Source: Bradyrhizobium sp. BR 10289 (GTDB taxonomy: Bacteria; Pseudomonadota; Alphaproteobacteria; Rhizobiales; Xanthobacteraceae). From it: a DNA stretch of 56,443 nucleotides. Positions 1-7,163 of this stretch are shown one piece after another. A program made the translations under genes and the position numbers. The notes under the pieces are model-generated. The model had not been told where the DNA came from. It did not search any database and saw nothing but the letters and a program-made list of their open reading frames with translations. The stretch is taken from the NCBI RefSeq assembly GCF_019455385.1, contig NZ_JACOFR010000039.1, positions 1-56,443 of the forward strand. Direction: 5' to 3'. Each line of letters begins with the position of its first letter. Position 1 is the stretch's first letter.

Positions 1-54
1 GGTGTCCAGGCTCTCGCTGGTCTCCGTCAGAAACTCCCGCAACAGATCATCCAT
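1..54 (-). CDS. cheA: CheA chemotaxis histidine kinase, N-terminal fragment at window edge
   Basis: The minus strand reads ATG at 54 and stays open to base 1, giving MDDLLREFLTETSESLDT. This matches, from memory, the start of alphaproteobacterial CheA, where the first helix of the P1 (Hpt) domain carries the phosphorylated His further on. CheA autophosphorylates in response to chemoreceptors and passes phosphate to CheY and CheB. Only 18 codons are visible, so the assignment rests on the characteristic opening sequence. A weak purine-rich stretch (AAGG) lies upstream of the ATG. The rest of the gene, and probably cheW/cheY, would lie to the left of the window. Confidence 0.7.
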   Translation of the reverse strand, partial: MDDLLREFLTETSESLDT

Positions 55-472
55 GGGATACGCCTTACTGAGCTGGACTTCGACGCCTGTGCCACGTCTG
101 GAATCGGCGGAAGTCTTCGCCTCGAATCGTTAGACAACCCCTTTCACGGTCCCGTTAATTTCGTCCTCCGTGCTAATACGGATATTGAAGACAAGTTTGC
201 AGTTCGACCCCGCGCGCAAGCGCTTTTCGGCAAGAGCTGCAACGACAGGCGATCGTGAGAAGCGTCAGGTAAAGGCGGCGCTAACAGCGAGAAGATGCGC
301 GCAAAAAAGGTCTGCCCGCGAAAGAGGATATGCGCGGCTCGCGCGTGGCCGGCTTCGATCACTGGCGATCGGCGGCCTCTCACAACGGTCAGGTCGTGCC
401 CTGCCGAACCCGCAACGCCCGCGTTTAGGGTGAATGAACGCTTAACTCGCCGCCAGTACGACCGGCGCGGCG
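55..472. other. intergenic region upstream of cheA
   Basis: About 420 bases between the cheA start and the stop of the upstream response regulator. Short open frames occur on both strands but they are Arg/Ala-rich, overlap one another and have no recognisable domain, so they are taken as GC-rich chance frames. I see no convincing promoter consensus or hairpin with a T tract. Confidence 0.5.
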
Positions 473-940
473 CTAACCGAGGCGCGCAACCGCGGAACGA
501 TGCTCCGCGAGGCAGTCGTTGATCGCGGCCAGCAGCGCGTGCGGTGTGAACGGCTTGCGCAGACAGCGTGCGGCACCGAGCTCCAGCGCCATGCGCAGGA
601 AATCGGGCGCGGGCGAATTCAGATCCGCAAAAGCATAACCCGACATGGCAATCAACGGAATCGCAGGCGCCTGCTCGTGGAAGATCCGGATCGACTCGAA
701 CCCGCGCATATGCGGCATGAAGATGTCGACGATCATCAGGTCGAACTGCTCGTGTTCGAGCGCGCGCAGTCCCGCTTCACCGCCGTCGGCAATCGTCACT
801 CGAAAATGGTTTCGCTGCAGATAGACCTCGATGGCCATACAGACCATCGGGTCGTCGTCGACAACGAGAATATGACGCAGACTTTCTGTCCCCGTTTGAG
901 TTTCCCGTTTCGGCGATTCAATAATTGAACCGTGGCGCAA
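473..940 (-). CDS. single-domain response regulator (CheY-like receiver)
   Basis: A 155-residue protein made of one receiver domain (about residues 22-145). The acidic pocket is D28-D30 (VVDDDP), the phospho-acceptor is D72 (MIVDIFMP), and the switch residues S100 and K129 (LRKPF) are present, so phosphorylation should be possible. There is no output domain; it probably acts by protein-protein contact or as a phosphate relay intermediate. The start is TTG at 940: no ATG occurs before the receiver core, and AGGAG sits six bases upstream. It precedes cheA in the same direction with a 418-base gap, so a link to chemotaxis is possible, but its loop residues do not by themselves identify it as CheY. 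The first 20 residues are a non-domain tail. Confidence 0.85.
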   Translation of the reverse strand: MRHGSIIESPKRETQTGTESLRHILVVDDDPMVCMAIEVYLQRNHFRVTIADGGEAGLRALEHEQFDLMIVDIFMPHMRGFESIRIFHEQAPAIPLIAMSGYAFADLNSPAPDFLRMALELGAARCLRKPFTPHALLAAINDCLAEHRSAVARLG

Positions 941-1363
941 GCCTTTCTCCTCTGGTTTGAAACGAACGATTGACGGTCGCGAAGCTCGGCGAGGGAATCA
1001 GCGCGGCGCAAGCGATGGGCTCGATATCTGCGGCCATGCGGCGGCACGCTTCGAGGCGATGGTTGGTCGCCGGAACTGCTCGTCCAGCGAACGAGGCTGC
1101 GAGACGTCCGGTTGAGGCGCGGATAGGGTGGTTCCGGCTCACGAGGCCCCCTTGCCACTTTTTCCTGCGCGTCCGTTGCAGGAGCGGCGCGCGGGTTCAG
1201 CCGCGAATCGCGTGCGCCACTCTTAATTCCGCCGCAAATGCGACACGCTGTCTGCCCCCCAACGGGTATATAGACGGCGACACAACCATTACAATAGTAT
1301 TGTTTCGCCGTACAACTGGATGACGAACCGGTCACGGCGTCGCACACGTCGGATTGAGTTTGC
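941..1363. other. divergent intergenic region between response regulator and Crp/Fnr gene
   Basis: About 420 bases separating two divergently transcribed regulators. Open frames on both strands lack domain features. The only structure noted is a 13-base odd palindrome at 1291-1303. Promoters for both flanking genes must lie here, but no strong -35/-10 pair stands out by eye. Confidence 0.5.
1291..1303. promoter_or_regulatory. perfect short palindrome ACAATAGTATTGT, possible operator
   Basis: ACAATA and TATTGT are exact inverted repeats around a central G, 61 bases upstream of the Crp/Fnr-type gene at 1364. It is AT-rich in a GC-rich setting, as operators and -10 regions often are. It does not match the TTGAT-N4-ATCAA Fnr/FixK box. 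A regulatory role is inference. Confidence 0.3.
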
Positions 1364-2074
1364 ATGACCGCAAGCGGCCACCCGTCCAACCAATTGCTGC
1401 AGACGCTCGATGCGGCTGATCTCGATCTGCTGCGGCCGCATCTGGCTACGGTCGAAATAGTCAGGGAATCTGTCTTGGGCGAGGCGGGCGCAGCGCTCCG
1501 ACATGTCTACTTCCCCCACGGCGGAGCCGTGTCGATCACGGTCGGCCTCTCCGAAGGACAAATGATCGAGGTGGCGATGCTGGGGCACGACAGTGTCATC
1601 GGCGGCGGTGCCGCACTTGCCGACGGCGTCGCGCCGGCAGACGCCACCGTGTTGTTCCCGGGAACTGCCTCCATGCTTGAAATTGCGGCCTTCCGCGCCG
1701 TCGCCGCTGCGAGCGCTCCGTTTCGCAACCTGATGATTAGGTACGAACAGGTGCTGTTCGCGCATGCGCAGCAATCGTTGCTCTGCAATACGCTGCATCC
1801 GGTCGAGGCACGGCTTGCACGCTGGCTTCTGCGGGCCCGCGATCTCTCCGACAGCGAGATCCTGCCGCTGACACAGGAGACACTGGCGCAGATGATCGGC
1901 GTCCGGCGCAACGCCATCTCCCTCGTCGCACACGCGCTCCAGCGCGCCGGCATCATCCAGTACACCCGCGGGCAGATCGTCATCGTCGACCTGCCCGCGC
2001 TCCAGACGACGTCCTGCGATTGCTATGCGGCCGTGAAGGCTCACCACGCGGCCTTGATCGGAATCCGGCAATGA
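1364..2074 (+). CDS. Crp/Fnr-family transcriptional regulator
   Basis: A 236-residue protein with a cyclic-nucleotide-binding-like beta-roll (about 15-130), a dimer helix and a C-terminal Crp-type winged helix (about 165-215; LTQETLAQMIGVRRNAIS is the HTH). The N-terminus has none of the four cysteines expected for an Fe-S cluster, so it is not a classical Fnr. The cAMP-contact signature is also not obvious, so the ligand is unknown. A C-x-C-Y motif near residues 219-222 is shared with the neighbouring paralogue. ATG start at 1364. It is followed after about 180 bases by a clear paralogue on the same strand, indicating local duplication. Related proteins in Bradyrhizobium genomes are numerous and mostly uncharacterised. 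Confidence 0.88.
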   Translation: MTASGHPSNQLLQTLDAADLDLLRPHLATVEIVRESVLGEAGAALRHVYFPHGGAVSITVGLSEGQMIEVAMLGHDSVIGGGAALADGVAPADATVLFPGTASMLEIAAFRAVAAASAPFRNLMIRYEQVLFAHAQQSLLCNTLHPVEARLARWLLRARDLSDSEILPLTQETLAQMIGVRRNAISLVAHALQRAGIIQYTRGQIVIVDLPALQTTSCDCYAAVKAHHAALIGIRQ

Positions 2075-2252
2075 CACCACGCAGCTGCAACGATCTGCAT
2101 GCCGCCGTGTACACAACGCGTGCCTGCGACCTAGTTGCCCGGATGACAATGTACCAATTGCCAATATATCCCGACGTGAACATGATGGAACTTCCCCGCA
2201 CAGGGCATGAATCGCACGCCGCGACCAACCGGCGCAGGAGAGGGAGGCAGCT

Positions 2253-2960
2253 TTGGAAACGATGGTGCGTCCATCCAACGGTTTCCTGTCCGCGCTGTCG
2301 GCAGACGATTATGAATTGCTTCGTCCCTATCTGCGAACGGTCGAACTGCCCCACGAGGCTGTGCTGGTCGAAGCCGGCGAGACGCTCAAGCGGGCCTATT
2401 TTCTCCACCGCGGCGTCATCTCGCTGGTGGTGAAGCTCGCCAAGGGCGAGCATGTGCAGATCGCCATGATCGGCCGCGACAGCCTGCTCGGGACGCTCTC
2501 GACCATGGGCGATGCCTGCGCGCTGAACACCGCGATCGTGCTGGTTCCCGGCGCCGCCTCGGTGATGGATCTCGACCGGCTGCGCAGTGCCGCCGACCAG
2601 AGCAGCACCTTGCGGACCCTGCTCACCCGCCACGGGCTCGCGGTCTACGCGCAGGTGCAGCAGACTGCGGGCTGCAACGCGGCTCATCCCGTGGAGTCGC
2701 GGCTGTCGCGCTGCCTGCTGCACACCCATGATCTCAGCGGCGACCACCGGCTGCTGCTGACCCAGGAAGCGATGGCGCAGATGATCGGGGCACGGCGCAA
2801 CAGCGTGTCGCTGGTCGCCAACACCTTGCAGCAGGCCAATTTCATCCACTACAGCCGCGGACACATCCAGATCCTGAACCTGGAGGGGCTGCGCCAGACG
2901 GCGTGCGAGTGCTACGCCACCGTGAAGGCCCAGTACGACCGGCTGCTCGGCCAGCACTGA
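2253..2960 (+). CDS. Crp/Fnr-family transcriptional regulator, paralogue of the preceding gene
   Basis: A 235-residue protein with the same layout as its upstream neighbour: an N-terminal effector beta-roll, then a Crp-type winged helix around 160-210 (LTQEAMAQMIGARRNSVS), then a C-terminal tail with the same C-x-C-Y motif. The two align along their whole length and both lack N-terminal Fe-S cysteines. TTG at 2253 is preferred as start because GGAGG lies five bases upstream; the first ATG (2262) would be too far from it. The separate 178-base upstream region suggests its own promoter. The target genes are not evident from the context. Confidence 0.88.
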   Translation: METMVRPSNGFLSALSADDYELLRPYLRTVELPHEAVLVEAGETLKRAYFLHRGVISLVVKLAKGEHVQIAMIGRDSLLGTLSTMGDACALNTAIVLVPGAASVMDLDRLRSAADQSSTLRTLLTRHGLAVYAQVQQTAGCNAAHPVESRLSRCLLHTHDLSGDHRLLLTQEAMAQMIGARRNSVSLVANTLQQANFIHYSRGHIQILNLEGLRQTACECYATVKAQYDRLLGQH

Positions 2961-2978
2961 CCGGCATCCCTCGCGTGG

Positions 2979-2993
2979 TAAACCTGCGGTTAA
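2979..2993. promoter_or_regulatory. near-consensus CtrA-type box (TAAA-N7-TTAA)
   Basis: TAAACCTGCGGTTAA matches seven of eight positions of the alphaproteobacterial CtrA consensus TTAA-N7-TTAA. It lies 103 bases upstream of the Hpt-protein start. One mismatch, and the chance of such a match in 56 kb, make it only suggestive. Confidence 0.22.
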
Positions 2994-3096
2994 TGCCGGC
3001 CTGCAAACCCGCATTGTCCCGCACCCAAAACTGAAATTCAAATGCCGTAGACACGATGCCTGCCTCGCGCCGGACAGGCCGCGCGACAGACGAACC

Positions 3097-3495
3097 GTGA
3101 CCAGGACAAGCAAGCCCATGTTCGAGATGACCGTCGCGCCGGCGCATAAGGTGCTCGATGCCGAACCCGCGCGCGAGCCGGGCCCCTATGCGGCACTCGT
3201 GCGCGAGATCGGCGAGGAGGGCGCGGGCGAAGTGCGCGCCGTGTTCTGGAGCGAGACGAGCGCGCGGCTGCAGCTGTTCCGCACGCTCTCGCTCGCGCAG
3301 CACAATGCCAGGATCGCGCGCGAAGCGCATTCGCTGAAGAGCGCGGCCGGAACGTTCGGCTATGTCAGGCTCGCGGCGCTGGCGCTGCGGCTGGAGAAGT
3401 CCGCGGAGACGCTCGGCGAGACGGAATTTCACGATCTGCTCGACCGGATGGATGCGGCCTACGCCGCCGCCCGCGCGCAGGAACCGCAGGCCTGA
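3097..3495 (+). CDS. Hpt domain phosphotransfer protein
   Basis: A 132-residue, mostly helical protein with the histidine phosphotransfer signature AHSLKSAAGTFG; the phospho-acceptor is H78 (numbering from the GTG at 3097). The helices at about 55-130 form the expected four-helix bundle size for a free-standing Hpt module. Such proteins shuttle phosphate between a hybrid kinase and response regulators. No kinase partner is adjacent; the nearby LuxR-type regulator lacks a receiver. An ATG at 3118 would remove seven residues and is equally possible; neither has a strong ribosome site. The gene is followed by a long palindromic repeat that begins at its stop codon. Confidence 0.8.
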   Translation: MTRTSKPMFEMTVAPAHKVLDAEPAREPGPYAALVREIGEEGAGEVRAVFWSETSARLQLFRTLSLAQHNARIAREAHSLKSAAGTFGYVRLAALALRLEKSAETLGETEFHDLLDRMDAAYAAARAQEPQA

Positions 3496-3600
3496 AGCGC
3501 GACGAGATCTGGCTGAATCGTCATCGCGCTTCAGGTCGCTGTTTGCGCACGATCTCTTCGGAGAACCGCTACGCGCCTTTGCTCGAGCCAAGCGCGTGCA
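3493..3600. repeat. Rhizobiales intergenic palindromic repeat
   Basis: TGAAGCGCGA at 3493, which includes the stop codon of the Hpt gene, is an exact inverted repeat of TCGCGCTTCA about 30 bases later. The downstream text (GTTTGCGCACGATCTCTTCGG and onward) resembles a repeat I recall as very abundant between genes in Bradyrhizobium and relatives. The copy is diverged. Family membership is from memory and not searched. Confidence 0.55.
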
Positions 3601-3605
3601 AAACC

Positions 3606-3633
3606 CGCCGTACTTCTACGGCGTGCGATTTTT
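3606..3633 (+). terminator. candidate rho-independent terminator after Hpt gene
   Basis: CGCCGTA-CTTC-TACGGCG forms a seven-pair stem with a four-base loop, followed after a few bases by a run of five T. It lies about 110 bases after the Hpt stop and before the next gene at 3686. Confidence 0.55.
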
Positions 3634-3685
3634 AGAGATGGCTAATCATGGGAGGCGATAGTCGCGGGAAACCAGGAGGGTTTCC

Positions 3686-3934
3686 ATGTTCACCTACGAG
3701 ACTGCGGACCAGAAGGAAGTCCGGCGCTTCCGCATCGCTCAGTTCAACGGCCGCATGGCGACGGTGACGTCCGGCGAGGCAACGGTGACTGGCTTCGTGC
3801 GCTCGGTCCTGGAGCAGGAATCGACCACGCCCCCGCGCTGGACCATCACCATCATCCCGAACGTGCCGAAGGACGAGATCAAGCCGCTGCGGCCCGCCTC
3901 GCGCGCGCGTCCCTTCGCTGAAGATTATTTCTGA
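3686..3934 (+). CDS. small hypothetical protein (82 aa)
   Basis: An 82-residue protein with an ATG start and an excellent ribosome site (CAGGAGGG seven bases upstream). It is soluble, with no signal peptide or membrane segment. The central part (about 15-60) alternates hydrophobic and charged residues, and a Pro/Arg-rich tail follows. I do not recognise the family. The strong ribosome site and normal codon use support it being real. It converges on the LuxR-type gene on the other strand with a 69-base gap. Confidence 0.65.
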   Translation: MFTYETADQKEVRRFRIAQFNGRMATVTSGEATVTGFVRSVLEQESTTPPRWTITIIPNVPKDEIKPLRPASRARPFAEDYF

Positions 3935-4003
3935 GCCGAGCGGCTTCCAACGGCCTGCCGAGGTCCGGAACGCGCCGCCGGCAGGCGGCGCAACAGAACA
4001 GCT

Positions 4004-4627
4004 TCAATCGATCGAATGCAGCAGCGCGGCGCGGACCAGGTCCGCGGTGTTGCGGGCACCGAGCTTGCGCATCGCCTCGGCGCGATGGCTCTCGAACGTG
4101 CGCGGGCTGATCTGCATGCGCAGCGCGCCCTGCTTGTTCGAATAGCCCTCGCTGATCAGCCGGAGCACCTCGCGTTCGCGCTTGGTCAGCCGCTTCTGGC
4201 CCGGCGGGCCAAGGAGCTCGGCGCCCGGCACGCGCGGGGCTTGCTGCGCGCGGGCGGCCTTGAGCTCGGCATCTTCGGTCCCGGAGGGGATCGACAAGCC
4301 GCCCTTGTGAGAGCCGGCGAGCTGCTTGACCAGGCCGCAAACGCGCTCGGTCTGCGCCAGCGCATTTTCCACCACCCGCTGCAAATAGACCCGATCGCCC
4401 GAGACGGGCGCGAGCTGATCGCTGTGGTGCTTGATCTCGCCCATATAGAGCAGGAGTGCGGTCAAGGGGCCGTTGAGTTCGCGGGCGATGGCGGCGGCCA
4501 TTTCGTCGGCCGCCTTGGCACGGGCTGCATTCAGGCGGGCGAAATCGAGCTCGTCAGTTGGAGCGGTGCTGCTTTCGTACCATTCCGACGGCCGCGAATC
4601 GGTGGCCGTATCATTCTGTGACCCCAT
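4004..4627 (-). CDS. LuxR/FixJ-type regulator with degenerate HisKA-like N-terminus
   Basis: A 207-residue protein. The C-terminus (about 146-205) is a FixJ/NarL-type HTH: LTKREREVLRLISEGYSNK, then ISPRTFESHRA. The N-terminal half is not a receiver. Residues 34-105 read like the dimerisation/phospho-acceptor helices of a FixL-type kinase (EMAAAIARELNGPLTALLLY), but the His of the usual AHELNQPL core is Arg49, so it cannot be phosphorylated there. No kinase ATPase domain follows. A plausible role is DNA binding through a helical dimerisation domain borrowed from a kinase, perhaps contacting a real kinase. ATG start at 4627. It is divergent from the gene at 4967 and convergent with the small gene at 3686. 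The domain reading is mine and should be checked by profile search. Confidence 0.8.
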   Translation of the reverse strand: MGSQNDTATDSRPSEWYESSTAPTDELDFARLNAARAKAADEMAAAIARELNGPLTALLLYMGEIKHHSDQLAPVSGDRVYLQRVVENALAQTERVCGLVKQLAGSHKGGLSIPSGTEDAELKAARAQQAPRVPGAELLGPPGQKRLTKREREVLRLISEGYSNKQGALRMQISPRTFESHRAEAMRKLGARNTADLVRAALLHSID

Positions 4628-4966
4628 GTGACCTGTTTAGCGGAACCGGGGCCGATCTGTGGTTAACTTTTTGCTCCGTAAGACTACGGTGATTTGGGCA
4701 GTTTTGCGCTAAAACGCCGGCATCGGCACAATTTATGCTTGCGCGGGACTGGCCCTGACTATGCAGGGGTTGAGAATTTCACCCAAATCGCGGGCTCTGG
4801 TCCAAAACGCCCCTAACCGCCGTCCCTTGGCCCCAGTCCGCGCCCCCCGAATTTTACGGATTAATTAACGGCAACTTGCTTCTCTAGATCGCAATTGTGA
4901 GCGCGCAAATGCCTCCATGCATTGAGCCTGTAGGCTTGCTGGAATCGCTGCGAAAGATTGCGTGCC
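4628..4966. other. divergent intergenic region
   Basis: 339 bases between two divergent genes, AT-richer than its surroundings. It contains TTAATTAA near 4860-4868 and a GG-N10-GC spacing near 4723-4736 that only loosely recalls a sigma-54 promoter. No gene is seen. Confidence 0.45.
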
Positions 4967-6130
4967 ATGGACGAGATCGATCGGCTATCGGAATTCTTGC
5001 AGAGGCTGACGCCGCTGTCACGCAGCTGCCTGCTCAGCGAGCTCGAGCGGCTTGAACTGTGCGGCATCGACATGCCGGGTTCAGCCAGCGTTCAGGCCAA
5101 GCTTCGCGCCGAGTTTCGCAAGGACGGATCGACCCAGGCGCGCGCCACCAATCCCTCTCGCTATTTCTTCGCACCGCTCGAATTGCTGCTGATCGACGGC
5201 GCGCCCGAGCATGCCAATGCGGGGCGGATCTCGCGCAACACGCTGACCCCGATCTGGGAGTGGATCTGCCGCGATCTCCTGCCGACCATGGCGCGCGACT
5301 ACATCAATGCAATCAACGATCAGGTCACCGCCAACAACCCGAAGGAAGTGCTGAAGACCGCATCGGCCTTCCAGATCAAGGTCGTCAAGGTGCTCGAGAA
5401 CACGCTCGCATCGGCGGAGAGCGCCGAACTCGCGCGCGCCAAGCTCGCGCAATACACGGCATCCCGAACCGCCTTCGACGACGTGAAGAAGATGCAGCAG
5501 GTGCTGCGCGCCGGCGACGCACTGCCGAAGTTCAACGAAAAGCTGCCCGAGAGGATCACGAAATTCGACGACGTCCAGGTCGCGCAGATCACCGCGCAGC
5601 TCGACGCCTTCAAGAAAACCCATCCCGACGCGCTGCCCTTCGCGCTGACGCTGGTGGCGCGACGCCTCAAGACGTCCTGGCAGCTGGTGCGCCTCGCCAC
5701 CAAGGCGGCCGCGAGCAAGAAAGCAAGCGATGTCGCCGCGACGCCCTATGCCTGCGTCGTTGCCATGGTGCTCGACCGGCTCGACGACAAGCGCCTCGCC
5801 TTGCGGATCGCGCTGCGCCACAACCGGATCCTGATCGCGCGCGACCTGCTCACTGACATCTACGACACCGAATATGCGCTCAAGGTGCGCATCGACGGCA
5901 TCGAGGCCAGCGAATGGGGTGTCCGGCTTCAACAATTGATGGACGCGATCGCGGCGCTTGTGTCGGCCGAGGTCAGCCGCTTCCCCTCCAACGTCGGCCA
6001 TATCCTCGGCTCCCGCCGGCTGCGCAGTCACGACACACTCGGTGGCAAGCTGACCTATCTGGCTTGGAGGGGACGTGACGTCGTGCAGGATGGCGCGGCA
6101 GCGTTCCGCAAGTTGATCGGGCAGACCTGA
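4967..6130 (+). CDS. hypothetical protein (387 aa), family not recognised
   Basis: A 387-residue, largely helical soluble protein with no signal peptide, no membrane helix and no nucleotide-binding motif that I can see. ATG at 4967 is chosen over the in-frame TTG at 4958 because the protein is well formed from there. Residues 1-40 look like an amphipathic helix pair (EFLQRLTPLSRSCLLSELER). Residues 150-230 are rich in charged helices, and the C-terminal third ends in a short Gly/Arg segment. Codon use matches the neighbours, so it is probably native. It stands alone: divergent from the LuxR-type gene, with a 320-base gap to the next gene. I assign no function. Confidence 0.75.
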   Translation: MDEIDRLSEFLQRLTPLSRSCLLSELERLELCGIDMPGSASVQAKLRAEFRKDGSTQARATNPSRYFFAPLELLLIDGAPEHANAGRISRNTLTPIWEWICRDLLPTMARDYINAINDQVTANNPKEVLKTASAFQIKVVKVLENTLASAESAELARAKLAQYTASRTAFDDVKKMQQVLRAGDALPKFNEKLPERITKFDDVQVAQITAQLDAFKKTHPDALPFALTLVARRLKTSWQLVRLATKAAASKKASDVAATPYACVVAMVLDRLDDKRLALRIALRHNRILIARDLLTDIYDTEYALKVRIDGIEASEWGVRLQQLMDAIAALVSAEVSRFPSNVGHILGSRRLRSHDTLGGKLTYLAWRGRDVVQDGAAAFRKLIGQT

Positions 6131-6453
6131 GCTCACGCTAGCGCGGCAGGCACAGGAAGCGATCTAGAAATCGCCCTGACAGCACGAACCTGAACCACCA
6201 ATACATCATTCGCCGCATCGACATAGCTGTAATCCCGAAACAGCCCACCACCGGCTCTGGGGACCCATAGCGCAGGTGCAGCAATACGCGTGTGATGTGC
6301 TTCACATTCGCAGCATTGGCCTCGCGCGCATTGTCGCAGAACTGTCACGAGCGGCGGCGAAACATGCGCGCATCGCGCGAAAATGAATTCTTCGGCGACG
6401 CGCCTCTCTCCTATTCTCCGATGCATCGCACGAGCATTGGGAAGGAGTTCGCG
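6131..6453. other. intergenic region, nothing recognised
   Basis: 323 bases between the 387-residue gene and the secreted protein. An upstream in-frame extension of the latter exists to 6292 but has no ribosome site and lacks signal-peptide character. No clear promoter, repeat or RNA was found. Confidence 0.45.
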
Positions 6454-6879
6454 ATGAGATCGAACCGACGGATGTTGACGGCGGCAGCGTTGCTGGCGGG
6501 AGCGCTGGCGCTCACCTCGACGACGATGGCGCAGACATCGCCGCCACAGGGCAATGCGGCGCCGACCGCCGACAACGCGGTGCTGCTCACCGTGTTCTTC
6601 AAGCACGACCAGTCGCGTCCGCTGAACGAGCTGAATGCGCAGCTCGAGAAGCAGGGCTATTACAAATCCTTCCCGCCGCCCGGCACCGAGGTCGTGAGCT
6701 GGTACGTGATGATGGGCATCGGCCAGGTGATCACGCTGCGCCTGCCGGCCTCGCGCCTGCGCGAAGTCAATCGCGTCATCGAGGATACCGCGTGGGGCCC
6801 CTACCGCACCGAGTTCTATCCGACGTACGATTACAAGGCGGTCGGCATGGCGCAACACGAGAAGGCCACAAGCAATTGA
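6454..6879 (+). CDS. secreted hypothetical protein (141 aa)
   Basis: The start at 6454 is chosen because GAAGGAG lies seven bases upstream and the product then begins with a textbook signal peptide: MRSNRRM, a hydrophobic core ALLAGALALTSTT, and a likely cleavage after MAQ. The mature part, about 115 residues, is compact with no further membrane segment. It contains FFKHDQSRPLNELNAQLEK and WYVMMGIGQVITLRLPASR, reminiscent of a small ferredoxin-like alpha/beta fold. The role is unknown; the location should be periplasmic. A longer in-frame start at 6292 is rejected. Confidence 0.75.
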   Translation: MRSNRRMLTAAALLAGALALTSTTMAQTSPPQGNAAPTADNAVLLTVFFKHDQSRPLNELNAQLEKQGYYKSFPPPGTEVVSWYVMMGIGQVITLRLPASRLREVNRVIEDTAWGPYRTEFYPTYDYKAVGMAQHEKATSN

Positions 6880-6942
6880 GGCGTCCATTATTCAATTGGG
6901 CGAAGCGCGAACGGCTTCGTCCAATTGCAGGACACACGCGCA

Positions 6943-7083
6943 ATGGCGACCAACACACGCATCGAGAAAATCCCGCGCGATTATCGCATCCGCGCGCGCA
7001 GCAGGCAGGCATCCCGTAAAAACTTCTCGAAGGAGATCCGAACAATTTTACGAATGATGCAGGCTTTAACGTTACCCAGATAA
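6943..7083 (+). CDS. possible small basic protein (46 aa)
   Basis: ATG at 6943 with AGGA about ten bases upstream opens a 46-codon frame ending at TAA 7083. The product is strongly basic (many Arg/Lys) and helical, beginning MATNTRIEKIPRDYRIRARS. It lies in the 284-base gap before the EAL-protein gene. I recognise no family; codon use is not distinctive. It may be a chance frame. Confidence 0.25.
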   Translation: MATNTRIEKIPRDYRIRARSRQASRKNFSKEIRTILRMMQALTLPR

Positions 7084-7163
7084 TTCGACAATCGGCTGAA
7101 GCTCTCCATATTTGAAACTGCTCACGTCGCTAACACACCGGGACGGAACGGGAGTGGTTTGCG

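Noticed and set aside
4722..4740. GG-N10-GC spacing resembling a sigma-54 promoter
   Set aside because: Only the GG/GC dinucleotides fit; the TTGC element is absent and no activator-type gene context supports it.
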